DNA of 64,000 nt, taken from assembly GCF_016921195.1 (NCBI RefSeq), contig NZ_JAFGYF010000001.1, positions 186,001 through 250,000 on the forward strand. Reading direction: 5' to 3'. The first letter of the stretch is position 1; every line of letters starts with the position of its first letter. Below are positions 44,525 to 52,512 of this stretch, one piece after another. Origin of the DNA: Cellulosimicrobium cellulans (GTDB lineage: Bacteria; Actinomycetota; Actinomycetes; Actinomycetales; Cellulomonadaceae). Under the pieces are notes generated by a model. The model worked only from the letters and a program-made list of their open reading frames with translations, was not told the DNA's origin and searched no databases. Both the position numbers and the translations under genes were made by a program.

Positions 44525-46351
44525 ATGGGCGCGCAGCCCGACGACCTGACCCTCGTGGACCTCGTCCGCGAGCACGTGCGCGAGCGCCCGGACCACGCGG
44601 CGGTGGTCGTCGTGCCGGAGGTGGGCGAGCGGCGCACGCTCACGTACGCGGAGCTCGACGCGCAGGCGGCGGCGCTCGCGGCAGGTCTCGCGGACCGCCA
44701 CGCACCGGGCGACCGGGCCCTGGTCCTCTACTCGGCGACCGCGTCGTTCGTCGTCGGGCTCCTGGCCTGCTTCTACGCGCGCCTGATCCCCGTCCCGTCC
44801 CCGCTCCCGGGCGGGCAGGCGTACCAGCGCGAGCGCGTGCGCGGCATGCTCGCCGACTGCGACGCGGCCGTCGTGCTCGTCGACCCGACCGCAGTGACCG
44901 AGACCGCGGAGTGGGCCCAGCCGCTGCGGCGCGCCGACGGCGGACGCGTCGTCGTGACCGTGGTCGACGGCACCACGGACGGCCCGGCCCGGCGCGGTCG
45001 ACCGGGTCCGCAGGACGTCGCGTTCCTCCAGTACACCTCCGGGTCCACGAGCAACCCGAAGGGCGTCGTCGTGACGCACGCGAACGTCCTGCACCACCAC
45101 GACGCCTTCTCGACGACCCTCGGCCTCGTCCCGGAGGACGTCTTCTGCAGCTGGCTGCCGGGGTACCACGACTTCGGGCTCGTCGGGATGCTCCTGGTCC
45201 CCCTCGGCCTCGGCGCGACGGCGGTGATCGTCCCCTCCACGGCGTTCCTCAAGCGACCCGTCCGCTGGCTCTCGGCGATCACCGAGACCGGGGCGACCGT
45301 CACGGCGTCGCCGAACTTCGGCTACGACCAGTGCGCGCGGCGCGTGCGCGACGACCAGCTCGCCGAGCTCGACCTGTCCCGCCTGCGCTGGGCCCTCGGT
45401 GGTGCCGAGCCGGTGGACCCCGCCGTCCTGGACGCCTTCACGCGCCGGTTCGAGCCCGTCGGATTCCGCGGGTCGGCCCACGGCCCCGGGTACGGCCTCG
45501 CGGAGGCGACGCTCACGGCCACGTACCCGGACCGCCGGCTCCCGCTCGTCATCACGGCGGACGAGGCGGCGCTCGCCGACGGCCGGCTGGTCGTCCTCGA
45601 GGAGGCGTCGTTCCTCACGGCGCTCCCGGACGCCGCGGCGCAGGGCCGGGGCAGCGTCCCGGGCGCGCGCCTCGTGTGCTGCGGCCTGCCGAGCGGGGTG
45701 GAGCTGCGCCTCGTGGACGACCAGGGCGCCGAGGTGCCCGACGGCGCGGTCGGGGAGGTCTGGCTGCGCGGCGGCACCGTCGCGGCCGGGTACTGGGGCG
45801 ACGCCGCAGCGCACGCGACGGCCGAGACGTTCGGTGCCGTCGCGGCCGACGGCACGGGCCCGTGGCTGCGCACCGGCGACCTGGGGGCGCTGCACGGCGG
45901 CCAGCTCGTCGTGACGGGGCGGATCAAGGAGCTCCTCATCGTCGCGGGGCGCAACCTGTACCCCTACGACCTCGAACGCGAGCTGCGCCGTCTGCACCCG
46001 GGGGCCGAGGGCCGGCCGGGCGCGGTCTTCGAGGTGGAGGGCCTGCCGGGCACGTTGTGCGCGGTCCAGGAGTTCCGGCCCACGCCGGGGGCTCGCCTCG
46101 ACGGCGCGAGCGCCGAGGAGGAGCTGGACGCGGTGGTGCGCCGGATGGCCGCGCACCTGGCCTCCGTCTCGGGCGCCGCGGTGCACGACGTCGTCCTCGT
46201 GCGCCCCGGCCAGGTGCCGCGGACCACGAGCGGCAAGATCCAGCGCGGCCGGGCGCGCGACCTGCACGGCCGGGGCGACCTCGCCGAGCTCCACTCCCTG
46301 CGCGCGTCCCGGGACGGCGCGCGCGCCGAGCTCGCAGGGACCCGCTCATGA
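44525..46351 (+). CDS. Fatty-acyl-AMP ligase (FAAL)
   Basis: A 608-residue ANL-superfamily enzyme of FAAL length. Motifs: FLQYTSGSTSNPKGVVVTH (P-loop), LPGYHDFGLVG, the APGYGLAEAT-like GPGYGLAEATLT, WLRTGDLGAL, GRIKELLIVAGRNLYP and the A10 lysine in TTSGKIQRGRA. FAALs activate a fatty acid as acyl-AMP and pass it to a carrier protein instead of CoA; the carrier gene follows at once, overlapping by four bases (ATGA). First gene of the operon, with GGAGGG before ATG 44525. The chain length it accepts cannot be read from the sequence. Confidence 0.9.
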   Translation: MGAQPDDLTLVDLVREHVRERPDHAAVVVVPEVGERRTLTYAELDAQAAALAAGLADRHAPGDRALVLYSATASFVVGLLACFYARLIPVPSPLPGGQAYQRERVRGMLADCDAAVVLVDPTAVTETAEWAQPLRRADGGRVVVTVVDGTTDGPARRGRPGPQDVAFLQYTSGSTSNPKGVVVTHANVLHHHDAFSTTLGLVPEDVFCSWLPGYHDFGLVGMLLVPLGLGATAVIVPSTAFLKRPVRWLSAITETGATVTASPNFGYDQCARRVRDDQLAELDLSRLRWALGGAEPVDPAVLDAFTRRFEPVGFRGSAHGPGYGLAEATLTATYPDRRLPLVITADEAALADGRLVVLEEASFLTALPDAAAQGRGSVPGARLVCCGLPSGVELRLVDDQGAEVPDGAVGEVWLRGGTVAAGYWGDAAAHATAETFGAVAADGTGPWLRTGDLGALHGGQLVVTGRIKELLIVAGRNLYPYDLERELRRLHPGAEGRPGAVFEVEGLPGTLCAVQEFRPTPGARLDGASAEEELDAVVRRMAAHLASVSGAAVHDVVLVRPGQVPRTTSGKIQRGRARDLHGRGDLAELHSLRASRDGARAELAGTRS

Positions 46352-46614
46352 CCGCACCGCTGCCCGACGCGCTCGACGACCTCGTGCTCCGCCACGTCGC
46401 CGCCGCCCTGGGGGTCACGCCCGCGGACGTCGATCCTGCGGGCGACCTCGCCGGCCTCGGCCTCGGCTCGGTCCAGGTGCTGGCCCTGCTCGGGGACCTG
46501 GAGGACGCGCTCGGCGTCGACCTGGACCCGGAGGCCGTCGTCGACAACCCGACGCCCCGGGCGCTCGCGGCGCACCTGCGCAGCGTGGTCGACGTCCCCG
46601 GGACGGCGGCATGA
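46348..46614 (+). CDS. Acyl carrier protein, first
   Basis: An 88-residue carrier protein with the phosphopantetheine serine in AGLGLGSVQVLALL and the usual acidic helix II. It overlaps both neighbours by ATGA junctions, between the FAAL and KAS III genes. It is therefore the likely acceptor of the FAAL-activated acyl chain and substrate of the KAS III. It would need the phosphopantetheinyl transferase encoded at 58324. Confidence 0.88.
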   Translation: MTAPLPDALDDLVLRHVAAALGVTPADVDPAGDLAGLGLGSVQVLALLGDLEDALGVDLDPEAVVDNPTPRALAAHLRSVVDVPGTAA

Positions 46615-47591
46615 CGACCCTCGTCGACGTCGGCGCGCACGTCCCCGCGACGCGCGTGCCGATCCGCGACCTCGCGGACGAGCTAAGCCTCGACCACCTC
46701 GAGCTCGGCGTGTTCGAGCGCTTCTTCGGGCTGCGCGAGGTGTGCACGGCGCCGGACGCGAGCCTCAGCGACCTGCTCGTCGCCGCGGCGCGCGCCGTGC
46801 CCGGCCTCGCCGGCAACGAGCACCGCGTCCGGTACGTGCTGGGCGCGCGGACCATCGCGACCGTCGCCCCGGTCGGGGTCAACCCCCTGCACGACGCCGC
46901 GGACCGCCTCGGGCTCGACCACGCGGTCGTGTGGACCCTCACCCAGCACGCGTGCGCGTCCGCGCTGCTCGCCGTCGACGTCGCGGGGCGCCTGCTCGCG
47001 GCCGACGGCGATGCCGACGCGCTCGCGCTCGTCCTCACGGGGGAGAAGGCGTTCAGCCCCGGCTCTCGCCTCATCGAGGGCACGACGATCATGGGCGAGG
47101 GCACGGCGGCGGTCCTCGTCGCGGCGGGCGGGTCCGCCGACGACCCCGCCCCCGCGAGCGGGAGCACCGTGCTCTCCTACGCGACGCGCACCCTGGGCGA
47201 GTACCACCAGGTCCCGCTCCCGGAGGACCTCGCGGGGCCGTTCGGCGTCGCCTACACCGAGGTGCTCGCCGAGGTCGTGCTCGAGGCGGTCGAGCGCGCG
47301 GAGCTGACGCTCGACGACCTCGCCCTCGTCCTGCCGCACAACGTCAACCGCGTGTCGTGGCGGCGTCTGTGCTCGCGCCTCGGGCTGCCGATCGCGCGCG
47401 TCCGGCTCGACGACGTGCCCGTGACGGGCCACTGCTTCGGCGCCGACTCGTTCATCGGCTACGCCGCCGCACGCGCCGAGGGCCGGTTGCGCCCCGGCGA
47501 CCCGTTCCTCATGGTGGCCGTCGGCCTCGGGGCCACGTTCTCCGCCATGGTCCTGCGCTACGCGCCCCACGAGACGGAGGAGCCCGCATGA
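46611..47591 (+). CDS. 3-oxoacyl-ACP synthase III family protein, C-H-H active site
   Basis: A 326-residue thiolase-fold condensing enzyme. The nucleophile C115 lies in TQHACASALL and H243 in VLPHNVNR. The third residue of the FabH triad, normally Asn in 'GNTSAAS', aligns with H274 in VTGHCFGADSFIGY. It is thus KAS III-like but with an atypical triad, as in condensing or acyltransferase enzymes of specialised pathways. It may condense, transfer or release the acyl chain on the first carrier protein. Coupled to both neighbours by ATGA overlaps. Confidence 0.85.
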   Translation: MTTLVDVGAHVPATRVPIRDLADELSLDHLELGVFERFFGLREVCTAPDASLSDLLVAAARAVPGLAGNEHRVRYVLGARTIATVAPVGVNPLHDAADRLGLDHAVVWTLTQHACASALLAVDVAGRLLAADGDADALALVLTGEKAFSPGSRLIEGTTIMGEGTAAVLVAAGGSADDPAPASGSTVLSYATRTLGEYHQVPLPEDLAGPFGVAYTEVLAEVVLEAVERAELTLDDLALVLPHNVNRVSWRRLCSRLGLPIARVRLDDVPVTGHCFGADSFIGYAAARAEGRLRPGDPFLMVAVGLGATFSAMVLRYAPHETEEPA

Positions 47592-49060
47592 CGGTCGAGC
47601 AGGTGGCGGAGGCCGCCCCGGACGCCGCGTCGGGGGCCCGTCGCGAGCCGTTCCTCGCGCGGACCAGGCGCGCGCTCGCGGGCGCCCCCGACGCACCGCT
47701 GGTGCTCCTCGGGAACTTCGAGGTCGAGGACGCGTGGGCGGTCGGCGAGGTCGGCCTGCCCTCGGTCGGCGGCGCGTCGGCGACGGCCGCGCTCGTCAAC
47801 CGCATGGACGAGCTCGCGCTGCTCCTCGCCGGCCCGGACGACCACGTCGTGCTCAAGGCCGAGCCCGACCCGGACCACCTCGCCCACCTGGACGCGCTCG
47901 GCGTCGGGCTCCCGACCGTGCACGTCGCGGAGTCGAGCGACCCGCTGCGCACCGTGACGCTCGACGCGCTCGACTCGCCCGCGCTGCTCGCGCGCCTGCG
48001 CGACCTGGGGGCGGACGGCGTGCGCCTCCTCGCGCACGGGACGTCGCCGGCCGAGGAGGACCTCGCGACAGCGACGGGCCTGCGCTCGCTGCTCCCCGAC
48101 GCCGCGACGACCAAGGCCGTCAACAGCAAGGTCTACAGCCGCGGGCTGTGCGACGAGCTCGGGATCGAGCAGGCGCGCGGGTGGGCGTGCCGGACCGTCG
48201 AGGACTTCGAGCGCGCGTGCGCCGAGGCGGCGAGGCTCGTCGCGGACGGCGCGACCGTGGGCGTCAAGGACGCGTACGGCGTCTCCGGCAAGGGGATCCT
48301 CGTCGTGGACGACCCGCGACGGCTCGACCAGCTCGTGCGGATGGTCACGCGCCGGGCCGCGCGATCGGGCGACGATCGCCTCGCGGTCGTGGTCGAGGTC
48401 TGGGCGGACAAGGCGACCGACCTCAACTACCACTTCACCGTCGCGCAGGACGGCTCGGTCGCGTTCGACTTCGTCAAGGAGGCGATCACCGAGGGCGGGG
48501 TCCACAAGGGTCACCGCATCCCGTCGCGACTGCCCGCGGAGCAGGTCGAGGCGCTGGCCGAGCTGTCGGGCCGGCTCGGCGCGCGCCTCGCCGCCGACGG
48601 CTTCCACGGCCTCGTCGGGGTCGACGCGCTCGTGCGCACGGACGGCTCGCTGCTGCCGGTCCTGGAGATCAACGCGCGCAGCAACATGTCCACGTACACC
48701 GTGCCGTTGCAGGAGCGGTTCCAGCCGGAGGGCTGGGTCGCGCTCGCGCGGCAGTACCCGCTCGTGCTCGACGCCCCGCAGTCGTTCGCGGCGCTCCACG
48801 ACGTCCTCGGCGACCTGCTCCCCGGCGCGGCCGGGGAGGCGGGGCTCGTCGTCCAGGGGACGGGCACGGTCAACGCGGGCGCGTCGTCCGCGTCGCCGGG
48901 CGACACGTTCGCGGGCCGGCTCCACGGCCTCCTCGTCGCGCCCGACGAGGACGCGCTCACCCGCCTCGACCGTGCCGTGACGGAGCGGCTGACGGAACGG
49001 CTCGCCCGGCGCACGGCAGCGCGGGCCGCCGCCACCCCGACCGAAGGAGACCCCCGATGA
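47588..49060 (+). CDS. ATP-grasp ligase (BtrJ-like role proposed)
   Basis: A 490-residue ATP-grasp enzyme. The N-terminal 160 residues look like a pre-ATP-grasp domain (VLLGNFEVEDAWAVGEVGLP). The ATP-grasp core has TVGVKDAYGVSGKGILVV, VVVEVWADKATDLNYHF and the metal-binding LPVLEINARSNMST near residue 360. Such enzymes join a carboxylate to an amine or thiol through an acyl phosphate. In butirosin biosynthesis an ATP-grasp ligase (BtrJ) loads L-glutamate onto a carrier protein; the next two genes here, a PLP decarboxylase and a carrier protein, complete that trio. The substrate is an inference. ATGA overlaps on both sides. Confidence 0.85.
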   Translation: MTVEQVAEAAPDAASGARREPFLARTRRALAGAPDAPLVLLGNFEVEDAWAVGEVGLPSVGGASATAALVNRMDELALLLAGPDDHVVLKAEPDPDHLAHLDALGVGLPTVHVAESSDPLRTVTLDALDSPALLARLRDLGADGVRLLAHGTSPAEEDLATATGLRSLLPDAATTKAVNSKVYSRGLCDELGIEQARGWACRTVEDFERACAEAARLVADGATVGVKDAYGVSGKGILVVDDPRRLDQLVRMVTRRAARSGDDRLAVVVEVWADKATDLNYHFTVAQDGSVAFDFVKEAITEGGVHKGHRIPSRLPAEQVEALAELSGRLGARLAADGFHGLVGVDALVRTDGSLLPVLEINARSNMSTYTVPLQERFQPEGWVALARQYPLVLDAPQSFAALHDVLGDLLPGAAGEAGLVVQGTGTVNAGASSASPGDTFAGRLHGLLVAPDEDALTRLDRAVTERLTERLARRTAARAAATPTEGDPR

Positions 49061-50376
49061 CCACGACGCCGACCCGGCCGACGACGCCTGGGAGCGTGGA
49101 CCTCGCCGCGGTCGCGGAGGAGTTCGGCACGCCCGTGTACGTCTACGACGGCGACGTGCTGGCCGCGAACTACCGCGCGCTGCGCGAGCGGCTGCACCCC
49201 GCGCTGGGGATCTTCTACTCGCTCAAGGCGAACCCCAACGTCAGCGTCTGCGGGCTGCTGCACTCGCTCGGTGCGAACGCCGAGGTCTCCTCGCTGACCG
49301 AGCTGCGCACGGCGCTCGCGGCGGGCGTCGCGCCCCAGGACATCCTCTTCCTCGGGCCGGGCAAGAGCCGGGAGGAGCTCGTCGCGTGCCTCAACTCCGG
49401 AGTGCGGGCGATCATCGTCGAGTCGCTGCCGGAGCTCACGCTGGTGGACGAGCTCGCGCGCGCGACCGGGCGTCCCGCGCGCGCCGTGCTGCGCGTCAAC
49501 CCGTCGTTCTCCGTCAAGGGCTCCGGGCTGACGATGGGCGGCAAGCCGCGCCAGTTCGGCATCGACGAGCAGCAGCTCCTCGACGCGCCGGACCTGTGCG
49601 CCGGGCTGACGACGGCCCGCGTGGTCGGGGTCCAGGTGTACATGGGGACGCGCATCCTCGACGAGGGCACGATCGTCGAGAACACGACGCGCATCTTCGA
49701 GCTCGCGGAGCGCCTCGCGGAGCGACTCCGCTTCCCGCTCGAGCTCGTCGACGTCGGCGGCGGCCTGGGCGTCGCGTACTTCGAGCGCGAGCGTGACCTC
49801 GACGTCGAGGTCCTCACCGCGGCGCTCAACCCGGTGGTCGAGGCGTTCGTGCAACGGCACCCCGCGACGGACCTCGTCATGGAGCTCGGGCGCTACCTCG
49901 TGGCGCTGTGCGGCACGTACGTCGCGCGCGTGCGCTACGTCAAGGAGTCGATGGGCGAGCGGTTCGCCGTCGCCGACGGCGGCACGAACCACCACATGGC
50001 CGCGGTCGGCATCGGGTCGTTCGTCAAGCGCAACTTCCCGATGCGCAAGATCGGCCCCGCGTCCGGTGCCGAGGACGTGCCGTGGAACGTCACGGGCCCC
50101 CTCTGCACGCCCAACGACACGATCGGCAAGGGCGTCGCGCTCCCCGCGGACCTCGCGGCGGGCGACCTCGTCGCCGTCGACCGCTCCGGCGCGTACGGCG
50201 CGACGGCGTCGCCCGTGCACTTCCTCAGCCACGGCTACCCCGCGGAGGTGCTGACGCTCGGAGACGAGTCGTTCCTCGTCCGGCACGCGGACACGCCCGA
50301 CGACCTCCTGTCCCGCCAGGTCTTCCACGACCTCGGCGCGCGCGTCGCCCCGGCCGAGGCCGTCGTCGCACCCTGA
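49057..50376 (+). CDS. Type III PLP-dependent decarboxylase (DAP/ornithine decarboxylase fold, BtrK-like)
   Basis: A 439-residue fold type III decarboxylase. The PLP lysine is K57 in FYSLKANPNVS; the phosphate-binding glycines are in VDVGGGLGVAYF; ELGRYLVALCGTY matches the 'EPGR' motif; and GPLCTPNDTIGKG is the Cys loop that reaches the partner active site in dimers. The His of the 'HIGS' motif is replaced (VQVYMGTR), as expected when the substrate is not free DAP. Family members include BtrK, which decarboxylates glutamyl-carrier protein to GABA-carrier protein. Its position between the ATP-grasp enzyme and a carrier protein supports a carrier-bound substrate; not proven. Confidence 0.87.
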   Translation: MTTTPTRPTTPGSVDLAAVAEEFGTPVYVYDGDVLAANYRALRERLHPALGIFYSLKANPNVSVCGLLHSLGANAEVSSLTELRTALAAGVAPQDILFLGPGKSREELVACLNSGVRAIIVESLPELTLVDELARATGRPARAVLRVNPSFSVKGSGLTMGGKPRQFGIDEQQLLDAPDLCAGLTTARVVGVQVYMGTRILDEGTIVENTTRIFELAERLAERLRFPLELVDVGGGLGVAYFERERDLDVEVLTAALNPVVEAFVQRHPATDLVMELGRYLVALCGTYVARVRYVKESMGERFAVADGGTNHHMAAVGIGSFVKRNFPMRKIGPASGAEDVPWNVTGPLCTPNDTIGKGVALPADLAAGDLVAVDRSGAYGATASPVHFLSHGYPAEVLTLGDESFLVRHADTPDDLLSRQVFHDLGARVAPAEAVVAP

Positions 50377-50448
50377 CCCGCCCGGCCCGACCGACACCCA
50401 GCCGCCGCCCGCACCGCGGGCGCACGACACCCACCCGGAGGAACCATC

Positions 50449-50745
50449 GTGAGCATCGGCACCCCCACGAACACCGAGTCCCAGGAGGCCCTCGGCCGCG
50501 AGCGCGTCGTCGGCGCGGTCGTCGAGGCGCTGTCGAGCGTCCTCGGGCGCCCACTGCCCGACGTCACGGACGCGACCCGCCTGTTCGACGACCTCGACCT
50601 CGACTCCACGAGCGTCCTCGGCCTGCTCATGGCCCTCGAGGACTCGCTCGACATGGAGGTCGACCCGGAGTCGCTCGAGCAGCACCACCTCGAGAGCGTG
50701 GGCTCGCTGACGGACTTCGTCGTCGAGCACTCGACCCGGAACTGA
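50449..50745 (+). CDS. Acyl carrier protein, second (BtrI-like role proposed)
   Basis: A 98-residue carrier protein with the modified serine in FDDLDLDSTSVLGLL and a conserved acidic helix. GTG 50449 has a GGAGG site about nine bases upstream. This is the only junction in the operon with a real gap (72 bases) before it, so it may be translated independently at a higher level, as carrier proteins often are. It differs clearly from the carrier protein at 46348, suggesting separate acyl and aminoacyl carriers. Confidence 0.88.
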   Translation: MSIGTPTNTESQEALGRERVVGAVVEALSSVLGRPLPDVTDATRLFDDLDLDSTSVLGLLMALEDSLDMEVDPESLEQHHLESVGSLTDFVVEHSTRN

Positions 50746-50746
50746 C

Positions 50747-51703
50747 GTGGCGCTCGGGGGCAGCACCGCGCGAGCTTCCACAGCGGCGTCCACGTCGGGG
50801 CCGGGAGGCGCCGCCCTGCGCGTGCGGGGCGTGGTCGACGTCCCGGTCGACGACCTCGTCCCCGTCGGGGACGGGACGCGTCGGTCGGTCGCCGAGGACC
50901 TGCGGTACGTGTACGGGGAGGACCAGCCGACCGACTGGCTGGAGACCGGCCCGGGCCGGGACTACCCGACGATGATCCGCGCGGCGCGCGCCGCGCTCGC
51001 GGAGGGCGGCCTGCTCGACGACGTGCGCCTCGTCGTCCTCGTCGTCACGACCCCCGACCTCCAGCACGAGCGCCTGCTCGGCGGGTTCGTCGCCGATCTG
51101 TTCGACGACCGTCCGTACACCTTCTGCGTGACGGAGCAGGGGCTCGCCGGACCGTTCACCGCGCTCCGGCTCGCGCGCGAGGAGCTCACGCACGGCGGCC
51201 CGCGGGGTGCCGGACTCGGGGGAGACGCCCTCGTCCTCGTCCTGGAGCAGTGCACGCTGCCCCCGACGGTGACGCGCGTCCCCACGCGCGACCGCGTCGT
51301 CGCGCTCGTCGTCGGGCACGACGGCGCAGGGCGGCCGGTCGAGGCGCTGTCGGTCGCGCGTGCACCTCGCGGTCCCCGTCCGGCCGCCGCGGCGCACGAC
51401 GCCGCCCCGGAGCGGGAGCGCGAGGCGACGCCCGACGCCCGGCGCGTCGTCCTCGGCGTCGACGTCGACCCGGGCGAGGTGCCCGACCTCGACGGCGTCG
51501 TGCTGCACGCCGACCCGGGTGCGGCAGCGACGGGAGTCTGGGAGGTCCTCGCCGCGTGCGACGACGTCCCGGACGCGCCCGTCGTCCTGCACGAGCGGTG
51601 CCTCGAGCTGGGCTACCGCTGCACGCTCGCCCTCGGTCCGCGGTCCGTCGCGGTGGTCCCACCGCAGGTCGACGACCTGTCCCGAGAGGCGGTGCTCGCA
51701 TGA
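50747..51703 (+). CDS. KAS-like protein lacking the catalytic cysteine
   Basis: A 318-residue protein whose N-terminal half follows the thiolase fold: MIRAARAALAEGGLLDDVRL, VVLVVTTPDLQ, then CVTEQGLAGPFTALRLA. The last segment aligns with TQHACASALLAVDVA of the KAS III at 46611, placing Leu133 where the nucleophilic Cys should be. The C-terminal half lacks recognisable His and Asn motifs. It could be a chain-length-factor-like or structural partner of the KAS III, or an acyl-binding scaffold. GTG 50747 begins one base after the previous gene. The family assignment is my own alignment by eye and only moderately sure. Confidence 0.6.
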   Translation: MALGGSTARASTAASTSGPGGAALRVRGVVDVPVDDLVPVGDGTRRSVAEDLRYVYGEDQPTDWLETGPGRDYPTMIRAARAALAEGGLLDDVRLVVLVVTTPDLQHERLLGGFVADLFDDRPYTFCVTEQGLAGPFTALRLAREELTHGGPRGAGLGGDALVLVLEQCTLPPTVTRVPTRDRVVALVVGHDGAGRPVEALSVARAPRGPRPAAAAHDAAPEREREATPDARRVVLGVDVDPGEVPDLDGVVLHADPGAAATGVWEVLAACDDVPDAPVVLHERCLELGYRCTLALGPRSVAVVPPQVDDLSREAVLA

Positions 51704-52512
51704 GCACGGACGTCGTCGCCCCTGCCGCGGTCGATGACCTGCTGCCCGAGGAGGGCGGTGCAGCGGTCCGCGTGGACGGCCCCGCCGACCTCCGCGCCGT
51801 CGCGCGCGAGCGCGGCGCGGTCGCGGCCCTCACCGCGCTCGGCGACCTGCTGCCCGTCGCGGCGCTGCCGGGCGAGTGCGTCCTGCTGCCCGGCGACGTC
51901 CCGCCGCCGGGCGGGTGGGCGCGGGTCGGCGAGGTGGCGTCGGACGTCGGCACGCTGCTCGTATGGCGCGCACCCCGCGCCGCCGCGGCACCCGCCGCGC
52001 CCGCCGACGAGGCACCCGGACCTGCCGCACCCGCCGCCGACGAGGGCGTTGCGGCCCGCACGGCCGACACCGTCTGGCGCGTCGGGGTCGCGTGGGTCCG
52101 CACCGGGCTGTGCGAGCGGCTGACCGACCGGGCCGTGGAGCGGCTGCGTGGCCGGACGGTCGGCGGCACGGCGACGGTGAACCTGCCGCCCGTCCGCCTC
52201 GTCCTCGCGGACGCGGCGCTCGCCCACCTCGAGGCGCAGGCGTTCCTGGGCGGGGCCGCCTCGCGGGACGAGGACCCGGCCGCCGGGTCGCCGGATCGAC
52301 GCCCCGTGGTCTCCGGGTCCTCGCTCGCGCGCGTCACGGCGGTCCTCGACCGCTCGTCGCGCGCCGTCCACAACCTGTTCGGCGCGTCGGGGTACGTCGA
52401 CGGCGACGCCGCGCGGCTCGCGCGCACGATCGACCTGCTCGGCCACGCGAGCGGGACGCTGCCGGGCCGCGACACCGAGACACCCCACGGCCGGGAGGGG
52501 CGGGACGCATGA
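51700..52512 (+). CDS. Protein with acyl-CoA dehydrogenase C-terminal-like half
   Basis: A 270-residue protein. After an Ala/Pro-rich first 115 residues, the C-terminal part from VWRVGVAWVRTGLCERLTDR, through LVLADAALAHLEAQAFLGG, to HNLFGASGYVDGDAARLART resembles the helical C-terminal domain of acyl-CoA dehydrogenases, including the region binding the FAD of a neighbouring subunit. The N-terminal FAD/substrate domains are missing. It overlaps the full dehydrogenase gene that follows (ATGA), so the two may form a mixed oligomer, as in some mycobacterial steroid dehydrogenases. Confidence 0.6.
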   Translation: MSTDVVAPAAVDDLLPEEGGAAVRVDGPADLRAVARERGAVAALTALGDLLPVAALPGECVLLPGDVPPPGGWARVGEVASDVGTLLVWRAPRAAAAPAAPADEAPGPAAPAADEGVAARTADTVWRVGVAWVRTGLCERLTDRAVERLRGRTVGGTATVNLPPVRLVLADAALAHLEAQAFLGGAASRDEDPAAGSPDRRPVVSGSSLARVTAVLDRSSRAVHNLFGASGYVDGDAARLARTIDLLGHASGTLPGRDTETPHGREGRDA

